Positions 1 through 10,817 of a stretch of 64,000 nucleotides of DNA are shown piece after piece. Source of the stretch: Piliocolobus tephrosceles (lineage: Eukaryota; Chordata; Mammalia; Primates; Cercopithecidae); the NCBI RefSeq assembly GCF_002776525.5, contig NC_045444.1, positions 29,123,853-29,187,852 of the forward strand, written 5' to 3'. The notes under the pieces were generated by a model, which saw only the letters and a list, made by a program, of their open reading frames with translations, ran no database searches and had not been told where the DNA came from. Positions within the stretch are counted from its first letter, which is position 1. Each line of letters opens with the position of its first letter. The position numbers were made by a program, and so were the translations under genes.

Positions 1-3000
1 TAGCCATGAAATTTTCCTATGACTGAATGACAGTGGATTGCCAGCTGTTGACTCATATCAAAAATATAAAAATGTGGTTAGATTTAACTATTTAAAGTTG
101 ATGATGCAGTCTAAAATTAAACATTTTCATTGTATGAATTTTCACTTCTCCTTAAATGGGTAGATAGCATGAATATTAATCATTGAATAGTTGATGTATA
201 CACACCCTTCTGTTATGGATCTAATTGTCTATTTTGTATTTCCACAATGTCTACGTGGGAAGTAAGTGGTTAAAACCAAGCACTGCAGTTAAAATGCCCA
301 GCATTCCCTCTTTCAGTTATTTCCAGATTTAATCATGATTTGTGTTTTGAGCAAGTCACTTAAAGTTTCAATAACTTAGTTTCTCAGGCTGCAAGTTGGG
401 GTTTGAAATTATGACTTCTATTTACACTGAGCAAGTGAAAAAAAGAGATATTAAATGACCAACAGTACATTAAGCCCAAACTTACCCTTTCTGCCCACTC
501 TGACACAGGGAGTTATGTGCAAAGTTCTGGGAGCTCTAAAACCACAGGCTGGAGAAGGCAAAGCAGTATTTATTACAACCCCATGAATTAGCACAAGTGT
601 GAATGCCCTGGAAGTGAATCAACAGGAGGCTGGAAAGAAATGTAATAAACTTGATTTCTTTTTTCAATCAATTTGGGATGAGGTGCTCTTATTTATGTAA
701 TTTGGAAAGTAGTTAAGCAGGGTAATTCCAATACAAGAAGTGTTGGAAAATGTGAGTGGAGATAATTCAGTACTTTGTTATGTAATCCCTGTGATGGTGT
801 GAGAAGAGTTTTGGAACCTCTAGGGATTAAGAGCCTGACATAACCTTATTTTGTCATTTTTTTCTTTGATTTCCTGCTCTGAATACTGCAGTGTGGTAAG
901 ACGATGGCACTAAAGCTACTGTTGCCAGCTTTGCCCTTGAGGTCCTTTTGGAATTGAATTGAAATGTTTAGAGCTCTTAGCTGCTAACAAAACTATCTAC
1001 CTACACTGATGTTGATCCCAATGTCAAACCTCACCAATACAGTGAGAACAAGTAGCCTAGAAAGCTGTTTGTGACAGCTTTTCTGAAGGATAATGATTAC
1101 GCTTTCCTTTAGCAATATTTCTGAAATGTTGGCTGTCCCAGCATTTCCAAATTTCAAAAAATAATAATAATAACAACATGTAATTGTAACATGGGAATAC
1201 TACGAGAACAGCCGTTTGGCAGGAAAAGAAGGTATTTCAAAATAAAGTCCCCAGAAAGAGATGTTCTGGCAGACGCACAATTTTGGATCATATTATCCAA
1301 ATCGTTGAATTCTGGAAGATTCGGGGGTTTTCTTTTGTGGTTCCCATGCCCTAAATGGGAGTAGATGTTCATCGTCCATCCAAAGGGCGTTGTTTCCCCT
1401 TCCTGTTACTAGAGTGAGAAAATAAATATACTAAGGGCACCCACTACTATAAGCATTTGTAGCTCTAGAGGTGCTTTTTAATATCACAATAGCTGTGTCA
1501 GGTATAAAACTTGTGTTGGGTTAATGCCTATTCTCATATGTAATACTGTTAACTGAATATGATCTTAGAAAGCCCACTATCCTAACATCTTAGAAAGTCC
1601 AGAATTCTAACTCCCCTCTGGTCCGAGCAGTTTTAGTACCAATTAAGTCTCTCAACTGCTTAAGGATGGTATTTAAAGCTAATGCCTTTGACTGTGTGTT
1701 GAGATTTAAATTGCCTATTGTTACTGAAAATTCTCAGTCTTTGAAAAACATTCTATTTGTTCAGACTTGAAAGAAAAGATCACCAATGGAAAAAGCAGAG
1801 GAAAACATATAAGAAATAGAAGTAAATTCTAGAATACCTATAAAGCTAGTACATTTTGGATTAAGGTTAATGTTTATGGAGGTAAAAATACCTACGATTA
1901 AGAGTGATTGCTCTAGTCTCTTGTGCAAATCAGATTAAATGTTTTAGAGTTTAAACCCATATCTTTTTTGGCTCTTTTTATTTTCGAATAAAAACTTAAA
2001 GTGGGAATGGAAAAAAACTACTCGTTGACTTAACATAAATCTTTAAACTGCAGGAAGCTTCACCCTCAAAAAGTAGTTGAATCTCTGAGGGAAAAGAAAA
2101 GGCTGAATTCTATTTTTCATAAATGATGGATTATTGTACCACACTGTGTATTTTCCAGTAAAGTGTCCTTTTATTTGCACTGTGTGATTACAAGTTTCTA
2201 AAAGTATGTGTGGGGTCACTTGGGTGCTGTGGGAAAATGGAAGGAACACTGTTCTGTTAAAATCAGTAGTGAAATCAGAAGCAAACTATGTCCTGATTAT
2301 CATAGGCATGTGTTTAAATTTTGCTTTCCTTAATTGGTTATGTTGTATTTACTTAAAATGAACAATTTGGCAAGTTTTTCTCCCTTGACAACAGAAAAGC
2401 GTAAACTGTTTTATAAGTTTGGCTGTTAAAATCAGATTTGTAAACCACAATATTCAAAGACTTTTACTGCTGTTTACAGGGTCCCAGTGATGGACCTTGC
2501 TTTATATCCATGTACTTCTTAACATTTTTATTTTGTATTTATAGTGCTTTCAAGTTATTTGGTTAATAAAAAGTATGCTATATATTATAGTCATCTATTG
2601 ACTTCAACTTCTGCATAACTCTTCTTAGAACAAAATGAGTGGAATGAATGATGGCACAGGCCTTGTCATTTGACTTGTCATCTGAGGACAATTATTTATG
2701 GCATCAGGAAATGGAAGTTGATGCTCTAGTCTGTCTCCAGGAAAGTAATCATTAGAGGCAACTTTGGAGAGTTTGGCTACGTTGAAAACTGTCTAATCAT
2801 ATTCAAAACTCTGCTAGTTTCTCAGTATGTATGAGAAGGAAACAAGATAAAGCAGTTAAAAACATATTTTCATTTTCTTTGAAAAACCAATGCACCTTAC
2901 ACACACTTTCTCACATGTGGAGCCAGATGGTGGTATTGAAGAAAATATAATATACATATATATATCTCTCTCTCTAATTAAGAATACTATCACCAGAATA

Positions 3001-3130
3001 CCTAGGGGAGTTTCAAAAAGATATAACTCACACCATAATTATTTTCATAATCTAGCATTTACACATCGTGTGTGTATATTTTAATTTGCAAAGTACTTTC
3101 TAATGGCATCATTTTTACTAGTTCCAAATG

Positions 3131-3157
3131 AAAAAAAAAAAAAAAAAAAAAAAAAAA
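3131..3157. repeat. Poly(A) run of 27
   Basis: Isolated A run without a recognisable retroposon body in front of it. Confidence 0.9.
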
Positions 3158-3695
3158 CTTGCTTGGCCCTGCATTTCTTGGCATTCTGTCATGGGAAATG
3201 GCAAGGTTTTTGAGGTGAGACCAGAAATAGAAAATACTACTTTCGTAACCTGTGAAAACTTAGATTGATTACTCTGTGTCATTCCGAAGATGGACTTGAA
3301 ACCTAAATTACCCAGAGGCAGAGTTATTCTGACGGATGTTAAGTGTTTCTTCAGCCTCCAACACTAGAACCCAGACCTGTGGGACTTTGACTACAGCTGT
3401 CAGTTGAAGCAGATCATACATGACTGGTGGTCACTGCAATGACTAGACCTAGAAGGAAAGTTGATAGGATAGCACATAAACACATTTTGTTAAGATGCTC
3501 ATAATGACTCTTCCAACTATACGATTTTGAATTCGTTAATGGCTGATATTCATGGTCTTGTAAAAGCAATTTTTGTTTACTTGGGTTTTCAGGACACTTG
3601 TTATTTCTCCAAAATGACCTGAGGTCGATCCCTCCTCTTAGATCCTCTAGTCTCGTACATGTACATTTCCATTTGACTCCTTACTGTGCTGCATT

Positions 3696-3711
3696 ATAAT
3701 TACACAGGCCA
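3696..3711. repeat. 16-bp target-site duplication, left copy, of the Alu nest
   Basis: ATAATTACACAGGCCA at the left edge of the Alu cluster, repeated exactly at 4716-4731. It belongs to the outermost Alu, so everything between was one Alu insertion later invaded by two more. Confidence 0.9.
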
Positions 3712-3850
3712 GTCAGGTGGCCATGGTGGCTCACACCTGTAATTCTAGCACTTTGGGAGGATGAGGCAGGAGGATCACTTGAGACCAGGAGTTCAAGACC
3801 ATCCTGGCCAAAATGGTGAAACCCCACATCTATTAAAAATACAAAACTTA
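3712..3850 (+). mobile_element. Outer Alu, left part (interrupted)
   Basis: Alu left monomer with GGTGGCTCACACCTGTAAT and the GTTCAAGACCATCCTGGCC region, reaching AAAATACAAAACTTA, where a second Alu begins. It continues at 4163. Older and more diverged than the inserted copies. Confidence 0.88.
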
Positions 3851-4138
3851 GACAAGGCGCGGTAGCTCACACCTGTAATCCCAGCACTTTGGGAGGCTGG
3901 GAGTGGGGTGGATCACTTGAGGGCAGGAGTTCGAGACCAGCCTGGCCAACATAGTGAAACCCCATTTCTACTAAAAATACAAAAATTAGCTGGGCATGGT
4001 GGTGCTCACCTGTAGTCCCAGCTACTCGGGAGGCTGAGGCATGAGAATTGCTTAAACCTGGGAGGCGAAGGTTGCAGTGAGCTGAGATCATACCACTGCA
4101 CTTCAGTCTGGGCAACAGGGCGAGATTCCGTCTCAAAA

Positions 4139-4162
<24 letters not shown>
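3851..4162 (+). mobile_element. Alu nested inside the outer Alu
   Basis: Full-length Alu (AluS-like): GACAAGGCGCGGTAGCTCAC start, middle A-rich linker with CTAAAAATACAAAAATTAGC, right monomer, and a run of about 28 As at 4135-4162. It interrupts the outer Alu at the linker between its arms. Confidence 0.92.
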
Positions 4163-4169
<7 letters not shown>

Positions 4170-4365
4170 GTAGCCAGGTAAAAAATTACCAGGCATAGTG
4201 GCTCATGCCTGTAATCCCAGCTACTCGGGAGACTGAAGCATGAGAATCACTTCAGTCTGGGAAGTGGAGGTTACAGTGAGCTGAGATTGTGCCATTGCAA
4301 TCCAGCCTAGGCGACAGAGGGAAACGATTGTCTCAAAAGTAAATAAATAATAAAAATAAAAATAA
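4163..4365 (+). mobile_element. Outer Alu, right part
   Basis: Resumes the outer Alu with its linker and right monomer (TGTAATCCCAGCTACTCGGG, then CAGTGAGCTGAGATTGTG) and ends in an A/T-rich tail. The third Alu is inserted in this tail. Confidence 0.85.
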
Positions 4366-4651
4366 GGCCGGGCGCGGTGGCTCAAGCCTGTAATCCCAGC
4401 ACTTTGGGAGGCCAAGACGAGCGGATCACGAGGTCAGGAGATCGAGACCATCCTGGCTAACACGATGAAACCCCGTCTCTACTAAAAAGTACAAAAAACT
4501 AGCCGGGCGAGGTGGCGGGCTCCTGTAGTCCCAGCTCCTCGGGAGGCTGAGGCAGGAGAATGGCGTAAACACGGGAGGCGGAGTTTGCAGTGAGCTGAGA
4601 TCCGGCCACTGCACTCCAGCCTAGGCGACAGAGCGAGACTCTGTCTCAAAA

Positions 4652-4698
<47 letters not shown>

Positions 4699-4700
4699 AA
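4366..4700 (+). mobile_element. AluY of Old World monkey AluYRa type, with (AAAT)n tail
   Basis: Young full-length Alu: GGCCGGGCGCGGTGGCTCAA start, GGCGAGGTGGCGGGC, ATGGCGTAAAC and GAGCTGAGATCCGGCCACTG. These variants mark the cercopithecine AluY lineage and differ from human AluY. The tail at 4648-4700 is a (AAAT)n microsatellite of about 13 units. It sits in the tail of the outer Alu. Confidence 0.9.
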
Positions 4701-4715
4701 TTAAGTAAAAAATAA

Positions 4716-4731
4716 ATAATTACACAGGCCA
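4716..4731. repeat. 16-bp target-site duplication, right copy, of the Alu nest
   Basis: Exact copy of 3696-3711. Confidence 0.9.
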
Positions 4732-4814
4732 TATACATTTTATCCACAACAGTTAAACCCAGCACTGCCATGTAGACAGAAGTTGGTCAATTTGTGTTTA
4801 TTTTTTATCTTCCA

Positions 4815-5025
4815 GCACTGTCCAATATGAAACGTGTGTAATGTAAAATCTTCTAGTAGCAACATTTTAAGAAGTAAAAAGAAACTATTTAAATAATAGC
4901 AAGATATTTTATTTAGCTGAAAACATGTAAAAATTATTTCAACCAACGGCTCAAGCTGCATGTCACGTGTTCAACAGCCCCAACTGACTAGTGGCTAATA
5001 CTTTGGACAGCACAAATCTAAAGTA
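4815..5025. mobile_element. hAT-type MER fragment (CACTGTCCAAT family)
   Basis: Begins AGCACTGTCCAATATGAA and ends GTGGCTAATACTTTGGACAGC, the inverted-end pattern of small non-autonomous hAT elements related to the copy at 63605-63815. Diverged; family name not certain. Confidence 0.55.
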
Positions 5026-5204
5026 GTGCTTTTCAAACTATTGAGTTACACAGAGACAATCATACTTGTATAACACACCGGTGGAAACTGCTTATAGCCA
5101 AAGAATATACAGTACAACTGCCCCAAGGACTCGGGCTGTTTTGGTCCTCCCTAAATTATCCTGAGAGCTGAGGGCATCTGTTAACTCTCACACCTATAGA
5201 ACCC

Positions 5205-5447
5205 ATTTTTTAAAATTAACTTTAATTTTTTTTAAAAAAAATTTAAGTTCCAGGATACATGTGCAGAGTGTACAGGTTTGTTACATAAGTATACATGTGC
5301 CATGGTGGTTTGCTGCAACTATCAACCCGTCATGTAGGTTTTAAGTCCCATATGCATTAGGTATTTGTCCTAATGCTCTCCCTCCCCTTCCCCCCAACCC
5401 CAGAAAGGCCCTGGTGTGTGGTGTTCCTCCTCCTGTGTCCATTCTTA
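5205..5447 (-). mobile_element. L1 3' end, antisense, 5'-truncated
   Basis: Reverse complement of an L1 3' UTR: T-rich tail, then AGTTCCAGGATACATGTGCA, GTTTGTTACATAAGTATACA, and the C-rich tract that is the complement of the L1 G-rich region. About 240 bp, 3' end only. Confidence 0.85.
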
Positions 5448-5570
5448 AGAGCCCAATAGCTGGGAAGCTGTCCACCTTTCTCACATGATAGTCGTTGTAC
5501 TTTTATTACCAATTCATTTAAAAAATAGATAGCTCATGACAAATACATAGATGGTAGATATGTATGAGAT

Positions 5571-5597
5571 TGTGTGTATATATATACACACACACAC
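5571..5597. repeat. TG/TA/CA microsatellite
   Basis: Short run of TGTG, TATA and CACA dinucleotides. Confidence 0.85.
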
Positions 5598-5712
5598 GCT
5601 ATAGATACATAGTTTTTTTTCAGAGTTCTTTTATATTTTCTCAATGTATGGATAGACCTCCCACCGATAAATGAGAACTTCAGATGACCCTATAACTTTT
5701 CCAATGAGTTTA

Positions 5713-5950
5713 AGGCAATGATCATCAACAGGAAGTAATTCTGTACCCCAACTTCCACCCTCATGGACCTATGGCAATGTCTGGAGACTTTTTTTTATTG
5801 TCATAATTAAGGAGGACGTGCTGCTGGCATATTGTGGGTAGACACCATGGATGCTGTTCCGTATCCTACACAAAGGACAGGCCTCTACAACAAAGAATTG
5901 TCTACCCTAACATGTCAATAGTACACAATTTGGGAAGCAATACTTTAAAG
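5713..5950 (-). mobile_element. hAT-Charlie-type MER fragment
   Basis: Resembles, in reverse, the common small Charlie-type element with ACATTGCC...GTCTCCAGACATTGCC and TTCTTTGTTGTAGAGGCCTG segments. Here visible as GGCAATGTCTGGAGACTTTT and ACAACAAAGAATTGTC. Diverged; exact family not certain. Confidence 0.6.
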
Positions 5951-6421
5951 TAATATAAAGTATTACAGATTTTCAAGTGGCAAGATTTGTCTCAGTTTAG
6001 TAATTTACAGCACCTAGTCTCATGTGATGATCCAGACTTTGACTGAAAAATAAAATTCCACCCTTCTCCCAGCTAGGAGATGAGCAGGGTATTTTTCTTT
6101 TTCTGTCACTCTCAGTCTTGAACTTCACCTTAATTCCCCATTTTGCTAACTCAAGTTTGAGCCTGCTTTGTAGTCAAAGGCAGGGAAAGGAGGATGCAAA
6201 AATTGCCTTACTTTGCCAGTTATAGGGAGGTTTCTCTCTCCCTGGACCAGATAGATTTTCAAAAGCATGTCTATATTTATTAAAAAGAATACTTAATGAA
6301 GTATCCCAAACCCTCACATTATGTCAACAATTGAATGAAGGCAGTGTACCGTTCAGTTAAGATATGTATCTTATCTACAGGCACAACAAATTACTATCTG
6401 TAACTAATAATAAGACATCTT

Positions 6422-6710
6422 GGGCCAGGCGCAGTGGCTCACACCTGTAATCCTGGCATTTTGGGAGGCTGAAGTGAGCAGCTCACTTGAGCCCAGGAGT
6501 TCAAGACCAGCCTGAGCAACAAAGTGAGATCCCATTTCTACCAGGAAAAAAAAAAACAAAAAAATTAGTCAGGTGTAGCCAGTAGTCCCAGCTACTTGGG
6601 AGGCTGGGGTGAGAGGATCATATAAACCTGAGAGGTTGAGGCTGCAGTGAGCTGTGATCACTCCACTACTCTTTAGCCTGGGTGACAAAGCAAGAATCTG
6701 TCTAAAAATA
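6422..6710 (+). mobile_element. AluJ-like element
   Basis: GGGCCAGGCGCAGTGGCTCA start, AGCCTGAGCAAC in the left arm, and GAGGCTGCAGTGAGCTGTGA in the right arm, which are old AluJ features. Tail AAAAATAAGGAGAAGAGG. It lies 0.8 kb upstream of the first exon. Confidence 0.88.
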
Positions 6711-7507
6711 AGGAGAAGAGGAGGAAGAAGATATCTTTAATATATTTAGACTGTGCTTAACGAAAACCCAGACCTTCTGTATGATATTCATCCCTGAATT
6801 CACAGCCTTTAGCATGGAGCCTGATTAGTAGACATTCAGCAAATATTTGTTAAGGAATGGATTTTATACACCTGACTTTGAAGATAAATCTGAGAATAGG
6901 AAGCAGAGGAGAGGGGACTAATGAAGACATGGAAAAAGTTTGAGGCAAATTATGTTTCTGAATTTCACCTAGAACTGATAATAATTATACATCAATAAGG
7001 AGAGTAAGAAATATTCGCTTCAGAAAAGTAAATCACTTCAGGTTAATATAGAAAAGAAGATTGACAAAGTTATTCAAGCAAGCAGGACCTTCAGAAATGC
7101 CTGCATAAGCTAGGGATAGTATATAATCCTACTTAATTGAAATAGGCAATGCTAAAGAGTTGTCTCCTGTAGCTGAGATGAATTTTTCCCTTACTCTGAC
7201 CATAATTTTGTGTATAAACACATGGAATTATCCATGTAAAGGTTGTGTTAAATATAAGGAAATGAAAGTGAAAATAAATTGTGAATATATGGAACTAATC
7301 CCATTCTCATTGTACATTCATGCTGCAACAGGACTAATACTTTCATGTGGGCAAATTTTACTCACATGGCTTGTTCTAGACAGAAGAGCCCGAGTTATTA
7401 ATTCAGGTAGTTGTTTCATAACTACTGTTTTCTATTCAGATTTGCATAAAGTTATAATCATAAAGGAGAAATTTACTGAAAGCCTCTGATTTTTTTTAAA
7501 TCTTCAG

Positions 7508-7630
7508 TGTTCAGACTGCATCATAGTGCTTCCGATACAAGCGACAAAAATCGAGTTAAAAGCAGATTAAAGAAGTTTATTACCCGAAGACCTTCCCTGA
7601 AAACTCTGCAAGAAAAAGGACTTATTAAAG
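7508..7630 (+). CDS. ARHGAP15: ARHGAP15 internal exon (linker just before the RhoGAP domain)
   Basis: Internal coding exon of 123 bp, bounded by a TTTTTTTTAAATCTTCAG acceptor and an AAAG|GTACAG donor. Only one frame is open through it. It contributes two bases of a shared codon, 40 whole codons and one base of the next codon, so it is phase 1 at both ends. The peptide runs from FRLHHSASDTSDKNR through KSRLKKFITRRPSLKTL to QEKGLIK. This basic segment is characteristic of ARHGAP15 and its relatives ARHGAP9, 12 and 27, where it sits between the PH domain and the RhoGAP domain. ARHGAP15 is a Rac-directed GTPase-activating protein, best known in blood cells, and is recruited to membranes through its PH domain. 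The last base joins the 38569 exon to make the Asp codon of IKDQIFG. RRPSL also fits a basophilic kinase site (inference). Paralogue assignment is from memory of the family and is strong because both exons match in order, frame and strand. Confidence 0.93.
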
Positions 7631-10434
7631 GTACAGGTCATTTTATACTTGTACTGTAACTGTGATAAATGAATGTACCTCTGTGTTCATAGCTAATCAG
7701 CTCTAAAGGAATATTAGAATATTTTATTCTTCTTAGGTTGCTTATTAAATTTTCTACTCTATAGCAAAGAAGAAAAATAATTGTCCAGAAAACATATCCT
7801 GAGAAAAATAAAGGAGGTATCATGGGGCCATTGAACAATATACCTGGTTTTGCCCTCAGAGGATCTATGTTCTGCGCTAGGAACAGAGAAAGGATAACCT
7901 AGTGTCCTGTTAGAATGATTCCATGTACTCCTGTTCCTGGGTGGTTCCAGTTCACACCTGGGACTTAGTAAGTATGAACCAGTACACTTACCAACCTAGC
8001 CCTTTTCACTATCAGAAATGTCCTGATTTGGTTAAAAGGTTATCCGATCACCCTAGTCATGGTCTGAAGTTAGTGCTAGGAAGAATGTCTAAGACAAACT
8101 AGGGTCATGAAGATGTATGGATATTGAGAGCTGGCAGTCCAAAAACTCAATCCAAACTGAAATAACTAGGTAGTTTTACAAATATATGTAAAGGGTAGAA
8201 TAGATGATTGTAAGAATAGATGATTGCCACCAGAGTAGAAAATCATGGTCTCTGGCATTAAACTAATTGTATTGCCAGTCACTCATTTTGACATTGATCA
8301 AGTTATGATCTTCTCTGTGCCTCAGCTTTCTCATTTGTTAAATGGGGATATTTATATACATCATTGAGAGGAATAAATGACATAGCCTATGTAAAGCATT
8401 CAACAGAGTTTCTGAAACAAAAGCAAATATTTTATGAATGCCCTCTGCTTATTAATATGATTATTATTCATTATTGTTATCACTGTTAGTGTGTCAGATG
8501 AAAGGATGGATGGATAGATAGAACCAGTGATTAGTATATTTCTATAACTGGAAATTAGCTTATAGAATATAAAGGCTAAATACATTTTTTTAAAACAAGA
8601 AAACATATGCATGAAGTTCATTATTCTCTGTATTTTTCAAATTTTCTAGCTTATGTGTACTTTTTGAAAATGAAATATAAGAAAGAATTTGAAATTGGGT
8701 GAAAAGAAACTCCTAACGCTGAGAAGAAACCTGAAAGGCTGGCTAATCTTTATAGAAATCGAGAGGCGATTTAATAAGCAATCATTTCTCATGAAGAGGG
8801 CAAAGCAGATCCTAATTTTTTCAGCATTACTTCAAAAGATAAGCACTTAAATAATTTATAACTGTTCAATCTATCAGTTTCAGTCTGTTTTGAAACAGGG
8901 AACATATCTGAAAAATTAGCTGGCACTTTGAACCAATTGTAGAAGGTGAAATTTCATGAAGCAAAAGCATACACATTACTAATAGAATATGAGATTCTTA
9001 GGATTTAGGAGTAAAACTAGGACCATGGTTTAAATCAGACTTGCCTCAGACTTTTACTCTCTGATGTATAATACTTTTCTGAGTTGTAGACAGTAATTAA
9101 CCCTCTACAGATTCAACTTCACTAAGTAGTATTACTAGTACCTTCAGTTCTGCCTTAGAATTTATCCTATAGAAGATCATTTTCTTAGAAAAGATTCAGT
9201 TGCAGGTTAACTGTCATCTTGAAAAATATAAAACCAGCTAAGCAGCCAAAAATCCTAATTTTACATAATGTCTGAATTTTTCATGACTGGGGCAACATAA
9301 AAGGGGTTTTAATTCAGTGGCAGGGTCTGGTTCCACACGAAATGCTGAAGAATTAGTTACTACAGTGCTCTAGAATTGGTCTCAGAAAGCGTTAGGGAAG
9401 CTGGATGCCTAATGTCGTTTTCATACTGAAGCAATGGAACCGCTAAACACACTCTGATTCATGCATTTATTATCTTAGCGCTCCATTAAATTTTCACCAT
9501 AACTGACCAATGAGTCAGTATTCTTTAGTAGGGCTATGGAAAATCTATGTAAAATTCTGATTTGATAAGCTTCCATTGTTGTCTTTAGTGGAATTTTTTT
9601 CCAAGTACAGATCAAGTTATACAAATACAGTCACTTCTTGGGTTTGTTTCAGTTTTAGCTATGAACTTTTCTAAGGCTTTTACTAAGTTTTTTTTTTCCC
9701 CCCCAACTCAGTAAAAGGCATTAAACCAATTTTTAAAAATATCTGGCTGGTCACACTTAGTACTTTAATCCATTTTTTTCTTACACTTAAGGCAAAGACT
9801 TAGAAAAACAATAAAATCAGTATTTTTAATCAGTTAAGAAAAATTACATAAAATTAATGATTAATGGTTAAATGGTTAGTTTTTCCAAGCAAAATGACTT
9901 AACTCTTTCAAAAGGAAGAATTATTTAGAAAGAGGAATAATGGCTTTAGAATTGCTCTGCAGTTCATTTGGCCACAGAATCTATATCATACTTATAAACT
10001 GTCTAATCTTCCAGATCTGCACAAAAGGCCTCCATTACTAAGGTTTAGGAAAGCTGTGCTTGGCAGTTTGGGCTTTACAATTGTGCCTCCTGAAATCTGG
10101 GAGGGATTCTGCAGGGCCATGTCAATTTTCAAAGTGTTAACTCTTTCATGTCATTTCACCAGTAGGTTGAGGAGGCTGGGCTTTGAATTCAACCAGCCTT
10201 TATTGAGCACCACGATGGGGGCAGGAAGGGCTAATATTTTATTGACCCTATAACGCCCATCAGAATCACGTCCACAAACCACTTAATGTGAAAAGAGAAT
10301 TACCCCAATATCATACAATCTAAATTCAATCGCAAGCCCTTTCTTCAAAACTTGTTCTTTGGACTCACGGAGATGTGACCAATATGTGGTTTCATTAGAT
10401 AGAACCTAGACTTGGAAGCAGTCACTTGATGGTG
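7631..10434 (+). other. ARHGAP15: Intron stretch, mostly unique sequence
   Basis: Apart from the MIR copy, AT-rich intron with no recognisable repeat, RNA gene or exon. Confidence 0.7.
8245..8490 (+). mobile_element. MIR element
   Basis: MIR core: CTCTGTGCCTCAGCTTTCTC, TTTGTTAAATGGGGATA, then GTAAAGCATTCAACAGAGT matching the MIR 3' half. In the + direction, 0.6 kb after the first exon. Confidence 0.7.
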
Positions 10435-10450
10435 CTGTATTTTCTAATTT
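10435..10450. repeat. Target-site duplication, left copy, of the 10.5 kb Alu
   Basis: CTGTATTTTCTAATTT, exactly repeated at 10802-10817. Confidence 0.9.
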
Positions 10451-10801
10451 ATTATTATTATTATTGTTATTATTATTATTACTATTATTATTATTTTGAG
10501 ACAGAGTCTCGCTCTGTTGCCCAGGCTGGAGTGTAGTGGCATGAGCTTGGCTCACTGCAAACCTCTACATCCCGGGTTCTAGTGATTCTTCTACTCAGAA
10601 GCTTCAGCTTCTGAGTAGCTGGGATCGCAGGTGTGCACCACCATGCCCCACTATTTTTTTTTTTTTTTTTTTTTACTTTTTAATAGATATGGGGTTTTAC
10701 CACGTTGGCCAGGCTGGTCTTGAACTCCAGACCTCAAATGATCTGCCTGCCTTGGCCTCCGAAAGTGCTGGAATTATAGGCATGAGCAACCATACCTGGC
10801 C
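10451..10801 (-). mobile_element. Alu, antisense, with (TTA)n tail
   Basis: Reverse-oriented Alu (AluS-like): TTGAGACAGAGTCTCGCTCT, GCCCAGGCTGGAGTG, then the left arm ending CATACCTGGCC. The tail is a (TTA)n microsatellite at 10448-10496. Flanked by a perfect 16-bp duplication. Confidence 0.92.
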
Positions 10802-10817
10802 CTGTATTTTCTAATTT
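10802..10817. repeat. Target-site duplication, right copy, of the 10.5 kb Alu
   Basis: Exact copy of 10435-10450. Confidence 0.9.

Larger units (their letters stand above)
1..7507 (+). other. ARHGAP15: ARHGAP15 intron, 3' part (truncated by the window)
   Basis: The whole stretch upstream of the first exon ends in a normal splice acceptor, so it is the 3' part of a phase 1 intron more than 7.5 kb long. I see no other exon in it. Repeats are listed separately. The first 3.7 kb is AT-rich and free of repeats I can name, apart from an AT/CT-rich tract and a 27-base poly(A). Between 6711 and 7507 I recognise nothing besides the acceptor. The 109-codon open frame at 7160-7489 has no recognisable product and ends just before the exon. 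Confidence 0.85.

Noticed and set aside
3131..3157. Processed pseudogene ending in the poly(A) run
   Set aside because: The upstream sequence is not a recognisable cDNA and no flanking duplication was found.
3867..4614. Three minus-strand open frames with Alu-like peptides
   Set aside because: They are antisense readings of the nested Alu cluster.
7160..7489. 109-codon + strand open frame just before the first exon
   Set aside because: No recognisable domain, intronic, ends before the splice acceptor; chance frame in AT-rich DNA.
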